Shown one piece after another: positions 15,485-25,168 of a stretch of DNA of 27,053 bases (positions are counted from its first letter, which is position 1; each line of letters opens with the position of its first letter). The stretch is from Methylaequor sp002691245 (GTDB lineage Bacteria; Pseudomonadota; Alphaproteobacteria; Methylaequorales; Methylaequoraceae). The stretch covers positions 1-27,053 of the forward strand of contig NZHH01000058.1 of the NCBI GenBank assembly GCA_002691245.1, written 5' to 3'. The position numbers and the translations under genes were made by a program. The notes under the pieces are model-generated. The model was not told where the DNA came from. It saw only the letters and a program-made list of their open reading frames with translations, and searched no databases.

Positions 15485-16966
15485 TTAAAATATTGAAATA
15501 GGGTATAACTGTATTATTCTTTCTAATGAAGAGGTTGTAAACCCAAGTATTATTCCTGGTTTAATTCCTATCACAAAAATCAATAACACCAAAATAACAT
15601 ATACAGAAAGTTCATATAAATTAAGATTATCATTTTTTTTATTTAAATTATCACTCACACTTCCAAGAAAAACTTTTTTATAAAGATTAAGCATATAAGA
15701 AGCAGACAATATAACTCCAGTTGTAGAGAGAAAAGCAACCATTGTATTTTTACTGTAAACGGCAAGTAAAGTTAAATATTCTCCAACAAAACCAGAAGTA
15801 CCAGGTAGCCCTATTGAACCTAGCGTGAAAATTAAAAATAGAACTGAAAAATTAGGTAATTTACTACTTAGTCCTCCAAAAAAACTTATTTTCTTCGTTT
15901 TATATCTGTTGTAAATGCTTCCTATAGAAAAAAATAACGCTGCTGAAATTATTCCATGAGAGATCATTTGAATAATTGCTCCATGTAAACCTTGAATATT
16001 AGCCGAGAAAATTCCCAAAGTAACAAAACCCATATGAGCAACAGAAGAATATGCAATCAGTTTTTTCATATCTTCCTGTACCAAGGCTATATAAGATGTA
16101 TAAATTATTGCGACTACTGAAAGAAAATAAATAAATGGAGTAAAGAAAATTGATGCATCAGGTAAAATAGATAGATTAAATCGAATAAATCCATAACCTC
16201 CAAGTTTTAGCAATATACCCGCCAATATAACGGAGCCCTCTGTTGGTGCTTCAACATGAGCATCTGGTAACCAGGTGTGAAAAGGCCACATAGGAATCTT
16301 TACAGCAAAAGAAGAAAAGAATGCCAACCATAACCATACTTGAATGTAAAAAGGTAAAGTGTAATCCAATAGCTTTGGGATACTTATTGTACCAAACTCT
16401 TGATATAAAAAAATTATGGCAATAAGCATTAAAACAGAGCCTAACAAAGTATATAAAAAAAACTTATACGCCGAGTATATACGTCTTTCACCTCCCCAAA
16501 ACCCTATAATCAAATACATAGGTATAAGAATTGATTCAAAGAATATATAAAAGGAAAATAGATCTATGGCACTAAATGTTCCAATTAAAAACGATTCCAA
16601 CAATAGGAAGGAGGCTAAATACATTTTCATATTTTTTTTCGATTGAGGTAATATAAAAATAATGCATATCAAAATTAAAAAAGTTGATAATAAAACAAAA
16701 GGCATTGATAGACCATCAACGCCTAGCGAGAATCTTAAGCTATCACTATTGAACCATGAAAATGTATTTACGAATTGAAAATGAGGGATTGATTTATCAA
16801 AATTAACTGGTAAATAAAACGATAAAAAGAAATTACTTGTACTAGTCCATAATGCAGATTTCTTTGATTGTTCTGCATTATCATCATTCTCTGAAGATAA
16901 AAAAATGAAAACCAAACCTATTAATGGTAAAATAATTAAAATTGGTAGTATCGGCAAACTAATCAT
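15485..16966 (-). CDS. nuoM: NADH-quinone oxidoreductase subunit M (ND4-like antiporter)
   Basis: The middle antiporter-like subunit of the membrane arm, about 14 helices. Visible marks are the Glu helix F-F-E-S-I-L-I-P-M-Y-L-I-I-G-F-W-G-G, the motif P-F-H-T-W-L-P-D-A-H-V-E-A-P-T-E-G-S-V-I, and the Lys helix V-Q-E-D-M-K-K-L-I-A-Y-S-S-V-A-H-M-G. I use the ATG at 16966 (493 residues), which forms a TGATG junction with the nuoL stop. A TTG immediately before it would add one residue and is less likely. It ends nine bases before nuoN. Confidence 0.96.
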   Translation of the reverse strand: MISLPILPILIILPLIGLVFIFLSSENDDNAEQSKKSALWTSTSNFFLSFYLPVNFDKSIPHFQFVNTFSWFNSDSLRFSLGVDGLSMPFVLLSTFLILICIIFILPQSKKNMKMYLASFLLLESFLIGTFSAIDLFSFYIFFESILIPMYLIIGFWGGERRIYSAYKFFLYTLLGSVLMLIAIIFLYQEFGTISIPKLLDYTLPFYIQVWLWLAFFSSFAVKIPMWPFHTWLPDAHVEAPTEGSVILAGILLKLGGYGFIRFNLSILPDASIFFTPFIYFLSVVAIIYTSYIALVQEDMKKLIAYSSVAHMGFVTLGIFSANIQGLHGAIIQMISHGIISAALFFSIGSIYNRYKTKKISFFGGLSSKLPNFSVLFLIFTLGSIGLPGTSGFVGEYLTLLAVYSKNTMVAFLSTTGVILSASYMLNLYKKVFLGSVSDNLNKKNDNLNLYELSVYVILVLLIFVIGIKPGIILGFTTSSLERIIQLYPISIF

Positions 16967-18888
16967 CAAAAAATATAAATATAAATGCTAATAAAAAGCG
17001 TCAAACCTATTACAACCGACAATACATAATGATAAAGATAACCTGATTGAAGTCTAGATACTAACAATCCAAATCTTCCAATCATTCTACTCATTCCATT
17101 TGGCCCTAGGTTATCGATTAAATCAATATCAATAGATTTCCAAAAACCTCGTCCAAGATATAAACTTGGTTTTATAAACATCAGCTCATAAAGTTCATCT
17201 ATGTAGCATTTATTGCGAAAGAATAATATTGGAATTTGTAATTTTTGCTTTAAATAATTGGTCTGATTTGGAAATTTAAAATAAACTAAAAAACTTATGA
17301 TTATCCCAAGAATAATCATAACTAATGGTAATTTTTTAATAAATTTTGGTATTACACCTAACGTATAGGTTTTATTCAATTCAGAATTAACATATATCAC
17401 ATCTGACCACAAATTTTCTAAAAATTGACCAGCAAAGAAATCATGATTATACATACCAAAAAATATTGAAAAAACACCTAGAATTACAAGCGGTAATACC
17501 ATTACTGGAGGTGATTCATGAATATGTGCATATACTTTTTCATCAGATAAATTTTTTCTATGAAATACATGAATAATTAATCGAGATGAATAGACGGTAG
17601 TTAGAAAAACTCCTACCACTCCAATTGTAAAAGCGAATAATTTCATGTTTAGATCTGAAAGATATATAAACTCCAGTATTAAATCTTTGGAAAAGTAACC
17701 ACTCAAAAAAGGAATTCCCATCAAGGCTAATGAGCCAATTATCATGGAAACATATGTTAATGGTATTTTATTATATATTCCTCCCATTTTTTTTATATTT
17801 TGCTCATCTGACATTGAATGAATTACGGAACCAGCACTTAAAAATAATAAAGCCTTAAAAAAAGCATGAGAAAGAAGATGAAAATAAGCAGCAGAATATG
17901 CTGAGACACCTATTGCCATAAACATATAACCTAACTGACTGCAAGTAGAATAAGCTATAATTCTTTTTATATCATTTTGAAAAACCGCAACACATGATGC
18001 AAATATACAAGTAATAGAACCTACAATAAGTATAAAGTTTTTTGAAAAATTAGAAGCTTCAATTAATGGGGACATCACAATAAGTAGAAATACTCCTGCT
18101 GTAACCATTGTCGCCGCATGAATTAAGGCAGACACTGGGGTTGGGCCTTCCATAGCATCTGGAAGCCAAATATGTAATCCAAATTGAGCAGATTTGCCCA
18201 TACAACCAACAAACATTGTCATTACTATAAGTGTAATCGAATGAACCTGAATGCCAAAAAAGTTAAAATACGATTGACTGTGGGAATTAACTAACAATAG
18301 TATCTCGTTAATATTTATTGTTCCAAATACAATAAATATTGTGAATAAAGATATTAACAAACCAAAGTCTCCTACTCTGTTCGCTATAAAGGCTTTTATT
18401 GATGCTTTATTGGCTTCATCCTTATGACTCCAAAAACCAATTAAAAGATATGATGTTAACCCTACTCCTTCCCAACCAACAAAAAGTTGGATCAAATTAG
18501 ATGAAGAAACTAGGAAAAGCATAAAAAAAGTAAAAAGTCCTAAATAACCCATAAAAATTGTATTTCTTGGATCTTTTTCCATATATCCCACTGAATAAAC
18601 ATGGATTATTGTTGAAACGAAATTTACCATTAAAACCATCGAGACAGTTAATAAGTTGTAGTTTACGGACCAGTCAATGTTTAAACTACCTGAAGAAATC
18701 CAGTTAGTTAACATGACTGTATGCTCACCATTAGATTTAAATAAAATTAAAGATATTATTGAAAGTAATGTTGAAATAATCATTAATGAACATGAAATAA
18801 TATTTATAAGATTTTTTTTAAGTATATTGGTTAGAAAAATGCAAAAAAAATAGCTTATGAGCGGAAGAAAGATTGATAATAAAAACAA
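16966..18888 (-). CDS. nuoL: NADH-quinone oxidoreductase subunit L (ND5-like antiporter)
   Basis: The distal antiporter-like proton-pumping subunit, 640 residues. Key features are the helix with G-W-E-G-V-G-L-T-S-Y-L-L-I-G-F-W (conserved Glu), the W-L-P-D-A-M-E-G-P-T-P-V-S-A-L-I-H-A motif, and the lysine helix F-Q-N-D-I-K-R-I-I-A-Y-S-T. The long C-terminal extension, with I-D-E-L-Y-E-L near residue 565, supplies the lateral helix that runs along the membrane arm and distinguishes NuoL from M and N. The start is a TTG (18886-18888) with A-A-G-G-G-A eight bases upstream; no ATG upstream fits. The TGA overlaps the nuoM ATG by one base. Confidence 0.96.
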   Translation of the reverse strand: MFLLSIFLPLISYFFCIFLTNILKKNLINIISCSLMIISTLLSIISLILFKSNGEHTVMLTNWISSGSLNIDWSVNYNLLTVSMVLMVNFVSTIIHVYSVGYMEKDPRNTIFMGYLGLFTFFMLFLVSSSNLIQLFVGWEGVGLTSYLLIGFWSHKDEANKASIKAFIANRVGDFGLLISLFTIFIVFGTININEILLLVNSHSQSYFNFFGIQVHSITLIVMTMFVGCMGKSAQFGLHIWLPDAMEGPTPVSALIHAATMVTAGVFLLIVMSPLIEASNFSKNFILIVGSITCIFASCVAVFQNDIKRIIAYSTCSQLGYMFMAIGVSAYSAAYFHLLSHAFFKALLFLSAGSVIHSMSDEQNIKKMGGIYNKIPLTYVSMIIGSLALMGIPFLSGYFSKDLILEFIYLSDLNMKLFAFTIGVVGVFLTTVYSSRLIIHVFHRKNLSDEKVYAHIHESPPVMVLPLVILGVFSIFFGMYNHDFFAGQFLENLWSDVIYVNSELNKTYTLGVIPKFIKKLPLVMIILGIIISFLVYFKFPNQTNYLKQKLQIPILFFRNKCYIDELYELMFIKPSLYLGRGFWKSIDIDLIDNLGPNGMSRMIGRFGLLVSRLQSGYLYHYVLSVVIGLTLFISIYIYIF

Positions 18889-18892
18889 TTAT

Positions 18893-19195
18893 TTATCCCT
18901 TAAGTTTATTAATTGTATCAATGCTAATTGATCCAGACTTTTTAAAAAAAATAGTTAGGATTGCAAGGCCTATAGCTGCTTCAGCTGCTGCAACTACCAA
19001 TACAAACAAAGCAAATATTTGACCAAATAGATCATTTAAAGTACTTGAAAATCCAATAAAATTTATGTTTGTAGCCAACAACATTAATTCGATTGACATT
19101 AATATTGAAATTATATTTTTTCTATTTATAAAAATGCCTAAGAAGCCAATTGAAAAAATGATTGAAGATAAAATTAAGTAATTTGAAGATGTCAT
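18893..19195 (-). CDS. nuoK: NADH-quinone oxidoreductase subunit K (ND4L-like)
   Basis: Exactly 100 residues with three transmembrane helices, matching the family length. The two buried glutamates needed for proton transfer are both present, E36 (in M-S-I-E-L-M-L) and E72 (in A-A-A-E-A-A-I-G-L). Its 3' end, A-A-G-G-G-A just before the TAA, also supplies a purine-rich ribosome-binding sequence for the TTG-started nuoL four bases later, so the two genes are probably translationally coupled. Confidence 0.97.
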   Translation of the reverse strand: MTSSNYLILSSIIFSIGFLGIFINRKNIISILMSIELMLLATNINFIGFSSTLNDLFGQIFALFVLVVAAAEAAIGLAILTIFFKKSGSISIDTINKLKG

Positions 19196-19199
19196 TGAA

Positions 19200-19784
19200 T
19201 CATTTTAGTTTAATTATGTCTTTTTTCTGAATTCTTTTTTGTCTTAAAATACTTTGTGATCTTAAATTAATTCTATCATCTTGAGCCAAAACTATGGCAC
19301 CTATCATCGCAACAAGAAGCAAGAATCCTGAAATTTGAAATATAATGAAGAAATCTGTGTATAGAAACAAACCAAGTGCTTTTGTATTTTCGTTTCCTTG
19401 ATTCAGCAACTCATCTATTTTTATACCTGATTCAGTTGGATTAAAAAGTGAGATATCCTTAAATACTATAATTAGCTCAGTTAAAAAAATTGAAATTAAT
19501 AATAAACCCAAAGGAAAGTACCTTAAAAAACCTTCTTTTACCAAAACTTCATTAATGTTAAGCATCATTACAACAAATAAAAATAAAACGGCTACTGCAC
19601 CTACATAGACGATGATAAGTGTCATAGCAATAAATTCAGCATCAGATAGTAGGAAAATAACTGCAATGTTAAAAAAAGAAAAAATAAGAAATAAAACTGA
19701 ATGTACCGGGTTTGAAGAAAAAACTACAAAGAAACTTGATAAAATAGTAACCGTTGAAAAAATATAGAAAATTAATTCGGTCAT
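19200..19784 (-). CDS. nuoJ: NADH-quinone oxidoreductase subunit J (ND6-like)
   Basis: A 194-residue membrane subunit with about five hydrophobic helices. The conserved third helix reads I-V-Y-V-G-A-V-A-V-L-F-L-F-V-V-M-M-L near residues 58-75. That helix contains the flexible pi-bulge region important for coupling in complex I. A polar loop follows helix 4, and a short basic tail ends the protein. The ATG overlaps the nuoI stop. Only four bases separate it from nuoK. Sequence is less conserved than for other subunits, but helix 3 plus position is convincing. Confidence 0.95.
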   Translation of the reverse strand: MTELIFYIFSTVTILSSFFVVFSSNPVHSVLFLIFSFFNIAVIFLLSDAEFIAMTLIIVYVGAVAVLFLFVVMMLNINEVLVKEGFLRYFPLGLLLISIFLTELIIVFKDISLFNPTESGIKIDELLNQGNENTKALGLFLYTDFFIIFQISGFLLLVAMIGAIVLAQDDRINLRSQSILRQKRIQKKDIIKLK

Positions 19785-20278
19785 AAGTATTTGGACTCTT
19801 TTTCTAAATTTCTTGCTATTTCAACTTCCCATCTATCTCCATTTTCTAAAAGTTTTTCTTTATTATATATCAATTCTTCTCTTGTTTCTGTTGCAAATTC
19901 ATAATTAGGGCCCTCAACAATTGCATCTACAGGGCAAGATTCCTGACAAAATCCACAATAAATACATTTTGTCATGTCAATATCATATCTTGTTGTTTTT
20001 CTAGAACCATCTTCTCTTGGTTCTGCCTCAATTGTGATTGCTTGAGCTGGACAAACAGCTTCACAAAGTTTACAAGCAATACATCTCTCTTCGCCTGATT
20101 CATATCTTCTCAAGACGTGCTCTCCCCTAAACCTTGAACTCAAAAAACCTTTTTCAAAAGGATAGTTTATTGTCACTTTTGGCTTGAAAAAGTACTTTAA
20201 TGTTAAAAAGAGACCAGAAATAATTTCAATCAAAAAGAACTCTTTAAACAGAAAAAATAATTTTTTTAAACTAGACAT
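19781..20278 (-). CDS. nuoI: NADH-quinone oxidoreductase subunit I (two 4Fe-4S)
   Basis: A 165-residue ferredoxin-like subunit that passes electrons through clusters N6a and N6b to N2. The ligand sets are C66, C69, C72, C76 and C105, C108, C111, C115, each in C-x2-C-x2-C-x3-C-P form. An amphipathic N-terminal helix of about 30 residues should lie on the membrane. The region between the cluster sets, with a basic R-E-D-G-S-R-K-T-T-R-Y stretch, resembles alphaproteobacterial and mitochondrial TYKY. It overlaps nuoH by 8 bases and the nuoJ ATG by 4 (ATGA). Confidence 0.97.
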   Translation of the reverse strand: MSSLKKLFFLFKEFFLIEIISGLFLTLKYFFKPKVTINYPFEKGFLSSRFRGEHVLRRYESGEERCIACKLCEAVCPAQAITIEAEPREDGSRKTTRYDIDMTKCIYCGFCQESCPVDAIVEGPNYEFATETREELIYNKEKLLENGDRWEVEIARNLEKESKYL

Positions 20279-21254
20279 AATTCCACATAAATATAACTGA
20301 TGATGTTATTATAATCCAAAGTAAAGACAAAGGAAGAAATAACTTCCATCCCAAAGTCATTAATTGATCGTATCTATATCTTGGCAAAGTTGCACGGACC
20401 CATAAGAAAACAAATAAAAGTACAAATACTTTTAAGAGAAACCAAACAAAACCTGGAATTTGATTAAAATAATACCACTCAAATGGAGGCAACCATCCTC
20501 CTAAAAATAATATTGTGGACATCGAACTCATTAGTATCATATTTCCGTATTCACCAAGAAAGAAAAGTCCAAATGACATTGAGGAATATTCTACATTGTA
20601 TCCAGCAACTAGTTCTGATTCTGCTTCTGGAAGATCAAAAGGAGCTCTATTAGTTTCTGCTAAAGTAGAAATAAAAAATATTACAAACATTGGAAAATGC
20701 GGGATAACATACCACAAACCTTTTTGACTTAGAACTATTTGAGTTAAATTAAGGCTCCCTGATGACAATAAAACTGAAATTATTATCAAGCCTATTGACA
20801 CCTCATAGGAAATCATTTGAGCGGCAGAACGTAAACTTCCTAAAAAAGCGTATCTTGAATTGCTTGACCAACCAGCAACAATTACACCATAAACTCCCAG
20901 AGAAGAAATTGCAAATATATACATGAGTCCTACATTAATGTCAGCAAGTACAATTTTATAATCTATAGGAATCACTGCCCAAGCTAATAAAGCAAGAGCG
21001 AAAGTAAGTATAGGTGATAATATAAACAAAAATTTACTGGATTTATCTGGAAAGATTGTTTCTTTTGTCAAAAGCTTTATTCCATCAGCAATTGGTTGAA
21101 ACAAACCAAATGGGCCAACAACATTTGGTCCTTTGCGAAGTTGCATAGCACCAATGACTTTTCGTTCAAAATAAGTTAAATACGCGACAAAAAAAAGCAG
21201 AGGTAATATAATTAGAAATATCTTAAGAATTACTATTAGAATTTCGATTAGCAT
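20271..21254 (-). CDS. nuoH: NADH-quinone oxidoreductase subunit H (ND1-like)
   Basis: The membrane subunit that joins the peripheral and membrane arms and forms much of the quinone entry channel; 327 residues with about eight hydrophobic helices. Conserved loops are clear: R-K-G-P-N-V-V-G-P-F-G-L-F-Q-P-I-A-D-G near residues 40-58, and the acidic loop A-E-T-N-R-A-P-F-D-L-P-E-A-E-S-E-L-V-A-G, whose carboxylates are thought to couple quinone chemistry to proton movement. Its TAG stop overlaps the nuoI start region by 8 bases. Confidence 0.97.
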   Translation of the reverse strand: MLIEILIVILKIFLIILPLLFFVAYLTYFERKVIGAMQLRKGPNVVGPFGLFQPIADGIKLLTKETIFPDKSSKFLFILSPILTFALALLAWAVIPIDYKIVLADINVGLMYIFAISSLGVYGVIVAGWSSNSRYAFLGSLRSAAQMISYEVSIGLIIISVLLSSGSLNLTQIVLSQKGLWYVIPHFPMFVIFFISTLAETNRAPFDLPEAESELVAGYNVEYSSMSFGLFFLGEYGNMILMSSMSTILFLGGWLPPFEWYYFNQIPGFVWFLLKVFVLLFVFLWVRATLPRYRYDQLMTLGWKLFLPLSLLWIIITSSVIFMWNYV

Positions 21255-21265
21255 GTTTTATTTTC

Positions 21266-23305
21266 TTATCTTTTTTCATTTATCTGAAGTGAGCAAGATG
21301 ACATAGTTGGTGAATTTCTGCTTACAGAATCAGTCATATAAAAATTTGATATGTTTGAAAAAATATTGTTTTTACTAAATTTTGAAGCAGCAGTTTTTGG
21401 CTCGAATGTTTTTTCAACATTTAATTTATTTATATTCATTAAATTAGGATGTTTATTGAACATCGAGGTTCTTAGTTGATCAAAATCATTGAAATCAGCT
21501 TTGATTTCCATTTTATGAAGAAGTTTATTTAAAAATTTAAAACTATGCTCAACTTGTGCTATTGGATGTTTAACTTGACGACTGATTTGTGCTCTACCTT
21601 CAAGGTTCACGTAGATACCTTCTTTTTCAGTAAAGCAAGGTGTTGGTATAATCAAATCGGCTCGTGCAACAGCATTATCACCGTGGTGCCCTATGTAAAT
21701 GACAAAAGTACTTTTTGGTATTTTATCAAAGTCAATTTCATCTGCACCAAACAGTAGCAAGATTTTATATTTTCCTTTATAAATGTCTTCTACATTATTT
21801 TTTTTTAAATTCTTTTTATTATAAAACTCAAGATCCAGAGCACCAACTCTTCCAGAATATGTTTGCAGTACATTAAATCCATTCCAACTTTTATCTTTTA
21901 CAGTTTTATTATGAAAATTTAGTACAAAATTAAATATATTTTCTGCTTCAGGGCTACAAAGTGGCCCTTGACCAATTATGAAAAGTGGTTTTTTTGATTT
22001 TTTAAAAATTGAAGTTAAATTACTTTTTTTTAAATCTATCAATGAAGAGAAGTTCTCGCCAATTTCAATTGTATCAAATGATAAGTCATATTTATGACCT
22101 ACTCTGAGTACAGGAAAATTCTGATCACTTTCCAAAACTTTTTTTCGTATTCTAGCTCCAATGATTGGTGCCTCTTTTCTGATATCAGATCCAATAATCA
22201 CACATGAATCACAAAAATCAATTCCTGATATTGAACTGTTAAAAAGATATGACGATCTTTTTTTGGGCACAAAAAAAGAATTATCTTGCCTACAGTCATA
22301 ATTATCTGCCTCTAATTTATCTAGAAAGTTCTTAAATGAATAAACGGACTCACAGTCAACAATATTACCAATAAGTGAGAAAATTTTATTTTTTTCAGTT
22401 TCTTCTAATTTGTACTTTAAAGTTTTCAGCGCTGTGTCTTCAGAACTCTCAATCAGGGATCCATCTTGATCTCTAGTATAAAACCTATCAATCCTTTGAT
22501 GATTCAAGCCATCGTAAGCAAATCTTGTTTTATCTGAAATCCATTCTTCATTAATTTGTTCATTAATTCTGGGTAAAACTCTTAAAATTTTATCAGCTTT
22601 TGAGTCTAGCCTAATATTACTTCCAACAGCATCAAAAACATCAATGCTATTTGTCTTTTTAAGTTCCCATGGTCTTGCTACAAATGCATATGGCTTTGAG
22701 GTCAAAGCTCCAACAGGACAAAGGTCTATTACATTTCCTGAAAGTTCTGAATCTATTGTTTTTTCAAGATAACTTGTTATTTGGGTATCTTCACCTCTTC
22801 CTATTGTTCCAAGCTGATGATTTCCTGCGACCTCTTCTGAAAACCTTACACATCTTGTGCAATGTATACATCGTGTCATATGTGTTTTAATTAATGGACC
22901 CAAATGCTTGTCTTTGACTGCTCTTTTAGACTCTACAAATCTACTTAGACCTTTTCCATAGGCCATTGCTTGATCTTGTAGATCACATTCACCACCTTGA
23001 TCACATATTGGACAATCAAGAGGATGGTTTATCAGCAAGAATTCCATCACACCTTTTCTTGCCTTAATTACCATGTCACTATTAGTTTTAATTTTCATAC
23101 CTTCTGCAACGGGCATTGCACATGAAGCAACTGGTTTTTTTGAATTCTCCATTTCTACTAAGCACATTCTACAATTACCAGCAATTGAAAGCCTTTCGTG
23201 ATAACAAAACCTTGGTATTTCAAAGCCAGCAATTTCACATGCTTGAAGAACTGTAACCCCATCCTCCACTTCAATTTTTTTGTCATTTATAAACAACTTA
23301 GCCAT
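21266..23305 (-). CDS. nuoG: NADH-quinone oxidoreductase subunit G (75 kDa, Fe-S)
   Basis: The largest peripheral-arm subunit, 679 residues. The N-terminus carries 2Fe-2S N1b ligands C34, C45, C48 and C62, then the His-Cys 4Fe-4S N5 ligands H94, C98, C101 and C107, then the N4 ligands beginning C146, C149, C152 with a further Cys in C-P-V-G-A-L near residue 196. The rest resembles the molybdopterin-oxidoreductase fold without cofactor, as usual for NuoG. I see no extra N7-type cysteine cluster between N4 and the large domain, consistent with the alphaproteobacterial/mitochondrial type. The last roughly 60 residues are polar and weakly conserved. It is followed by 11 non-coding bases before nuoH. 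Confidence 0.96.
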   Translation of the reverse strand: MAKLFINDKKIEVEDGVTVLQACEIAGFEIPRFCYHERLSIAGNCRMCLVEMENSKKPVASCAMPVAEGMKIKTNSDMVIKARKGVMEFLLINHPLDCPICDQGGECDLQDQAMAYGKGLSRFVESKRAVKDKHLGPLIKTHMTRCIHCTRCVRFSEEVAGNHQLGTIGRGEDTQITSYLEKTIDSELSGNVIDLCPVGALTSKPYAFVARPWELKKTNSIDVFDAVGSNIRLDSKADKILRVLPRINEQINEEWISDKTRFAYDGLNHQRIDRFYTRDQDGSLIESSEDTALKTLKYKLEETEKNKIFSLIGNIVDCESVYSFKNFLDKLEADNYDCRQDNSFFVPKKRSSYLFNSSISGIDFCDSCVIIGSDIRKEAPIIGARIRKKVLESDQNFPVLRVGHKYDLSFDTIEIGENFSSLIDLKKSNLTSIFKKSKKPLFIIGQGPLCSPEAENIFNFVLNFHNKTVKDKSWNGFNVLQTYSGRVGALDLEFYNKKNLKKNNVEDIYKGKYKILLLFGADEIDFDKIPKSTFVIYIGHHGDNAVARADLIIPTPCFTEKEGIYVNLEGRAQISRQVKHPIAQVEHSFKFLNKLLHKMEIKADFNDFDQLRTSMFNKHPNLMNINKLNVEKTFEPKTAASKFSKNNIFSNISNFYMTDSVSRNSPTMSSCSLQINEKR

Positions 23306-23307
23306 AA

Positions 23308-24576
23308 TTATGCAACGTTCTTTTTTTGAATTCTATTTAAAATTTCAGGTTTAAAATGCTTTAGCAAGCCTTGGATGGGCCATGCAGCAGCATCTCCTAA
23401 TGCACAAATTGTATGCCCTTCAATTTGATAGGTTACTTCCTCTAACATTTCTACTTCTTCGACACTACATTGATTATCTACAAGTCTTTTCATAACTCTC
23501 ATGAGCCAACCAGTCCCTTCTCGACAAGGGGTACACTGACCACAAGATTCATGTTTGTAAAACTCTGATAGTCTAGCTATTGCCTTGACAATGTCCGTTT
23601 GCTTATTCATTACAATAATACCTCCGGTACCCAGACCTGATCCAGCATCTTTAAGGGAATCGAAATCCATTAAAACGTCCTCGCACTTCGACTTCGGAAG
23701 AAGAGGAACTGATGACCCTCCTGGAATTATCGCAAGAAGATTGTTCCATCCCCCGATAACATCACCGGCATATTTTTGAATCAAGTATTTTAGAGGAACA
23801 CCAAGCTCCTCCTCAACGTTACAAGGCTTGTTAACTTGTCCAGATATACAAAATATCTTAGAACCTGAATTGTTTTTTCTTCCAAGATTTGAAAACCACT
23901 CTTCGCCTCTTCTTAAAATTGTAGGAACAACAGCTATGGTTTCGACATTATTAACCGTTGTTGGTTTGCCAAAGACACCTACATTTGCAGGAAAGGGTGG
24001 TTTTAATCTTGGCTGACCTTTTTTTCCTTCTAGACTCTCAATTAAAGCTGTTTCTTCACCACAAACATAAGCCCCTGATCCGTAATGGATATAAATGTCG
24101 TAGTTAAAATCCAATCCAAATATTTTTTTACCTAAAAAACCTCTAGCATATGAATCATCTATAGCTTTTTGAAGAATACAAGCTTCATTGAAAAATTCTC
24201 CTCTGATATATATGTAGCATTTTGAAGCACCAATCGCGTATCCGGATAGAAGGCAACCTTCTATTAATTTATGTGGCTCGTTTCTAATAATATCCCTATC
24301 TTTACACGTTCCAGGCTCGCCTTCGTCAGCATTAATAACAAGATAATGCTGTCTTCCAGTTGTTTTAGGCATAAAGTCCCATTTCATTCCTGTCGAAAAT
24401 CCTGCGCCTCCCCTACCTCTTAAACCTGAGCCCTTGATTTTTTCAATAATTTTTTGTTTATCAAGTCGCATAAGCTTTGAAGTGTTCTTCCAATCACCTC
24501 TTTTCATCGCTTCAGAAATATGAGGGCTTGATTTCCCATATAAATTTGTAAAAATTAGATTATCTTTTTTTATCAT
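23308..24576 (-). CDS. nuoF: NADH-quinone oxidoreductase subunit F (51 kDa, FMN/NADH binding)
   Basis: The NADH-oxidising, FMN-binding subunit, 422 residues. Visible in order are the glycine-rich nucleotide site G-R-G-G-A-G-F-S-T-G, the FMN/NADH segment A-D-E-G-E-P-G-T-C-K-D-R, the E-E-T-A-L-I-E-S-L-E-G motif, and the cluster N3 site E-S-C-G-Q-C-T-P-C-R-E-G-T-G with the fourth Cys in H-T-I-C-A-L-G-D-A. All expected ligands are present. It follows nuoE after one base and ends two bases before the nuoG ATG. Hydrogenase or formate dehydrogenase diaphorase subunits share this fold, but the complete nuo context decides the assignment. Confidence 0.97.
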   Translation of the reverse strand: MIKKDNLIFTNLYGKSSPHISEAMKRGDWKNTSKLMRLDKQKIIEKIKGSGLRGRGGAGFSTGMKWDFMPKTTGRQHYLVINADEGEPGTCKDRDIIRNEPHKLIEGCLLSGYAIGASKCYIYIRGEFFNEACILQKAIDDSYARGFLGKKIFGLDFNYDIYIHYGSGAYVCGEETALIESLEGKKGQPRLKPPFPANVGVFGKPTTVNNVETIAVVPTILRRGEEWFSNLGRKNNSGSKIFCISGQVNKPCNVEEELGVPLKYLIQKYAGDVIGGWNNLLAIIPGGSSVPLLPKSKCEDVLMDFDSLKDAGSGLGTGGIIVMNKQTDIVKAIARLSEFYKHESCGQCTPCREGTGWLMRVMKRLVDNQCSVEEVEMLEEVTYQIEGHTICALGDAAAWPIQGLLKHFKPEILNRIQKKNVA

Positions 24577-24577
24577 T

Positions 24578-25168
24578 TTATTTCCTTGGTTCTGATCCCA
24601 TTCTTTTTGATTGAGGACCTATTTTAATTTTTTTATTATCGACAAGGCTGTTGATTAGTTTATCAAGTGTTTGTGAGTTTAAATCTTCAAAATAGTTTTC
24701 ATTTATCTTGACAACTGGAGCGTTGACACATGCTCCTAAGCATTCTACCTTGCCAAGAGAAAATAATTTATCTTTAGTTGTTTCACCAATCTCTATACCA
24801 AGTTTCTTTTTACATAAATTAAGCATTGAGTCTGACCCTCTTAACATACATGGTGTAGTTGTGCATACTTCAATGTGAAATTTGCCAACTGGTGATAAGT
24901 TATACATAGAATAAAAAGTCGCTAATTCAAGTACTTTAATCTCTGGAACTCCAATAAAATCAGATATATATTGGATAGCTTTTTTAGGAACCCATCCGTG
25001 ATTTTGAGCCTGAGCCATCGACAATAATGGCATAATTGAACTTTCTTTATAATTTGGAGGGTAATTTTGTAATAGTTCTTTAGCTTTTTTAAGATTTGAA
25101 GCATTAAAGCAAAAATTTGACGGTTGAACAGATTCATCTGCAAAGGATTTATAAACACTTTCACTCAT
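24578..25168 (-). CDS. nuoE: NADH-quinone oxidoreductase subunit E (24 kDa, 2Fe-2S)
   Basis: A 196-residue thioredoxin-fold subunit of the NADH dehydrogenase module carrying 2Fe-2S cluster N1a. The four ligands are visible as C102 and C107 (in a C-T-T-T-P-C motif) and C143 and C147 (C-L-G-A-C). The helical N-terminal part, with A-Q-N-H-G-W-V-P around residues 54-61, matches the family. It lies between nuoD (4-base overlap) and nuoF (1-base gap), the usual order, and should act with NuoF and NuoG at the NADH-oxidising tip on the cytoplasmic side. Length is near that of other bacterial NuoE proteins, with a short basic tail. Confidence 0.96.
   Translation of the reverse strand: MSESVYKSFADESVQPSNFCFNASNLKKAKELLQNYPPNYKESSIMPLLSMAQAQNHGWVPKKAIQYISDFIGVPEIKVLELATFYSMYNLSPVGKFHIEVCTTTPCMLRGSDSMLNLCKKKLGIEIGETTKDKLFSLGKVECLGACVNAPVVKINENYFEDLNSQTLDKLINSLVDNKKIKIGPQSKRMGSEPRK

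Noticed and set aside
24922..25164. 80-codon minus-strand frame inside nuoE
   Set aside because: It is an alternative frame of nuoE, which has all four cluster ligands. The product is low-complexity and has no family resemblance.
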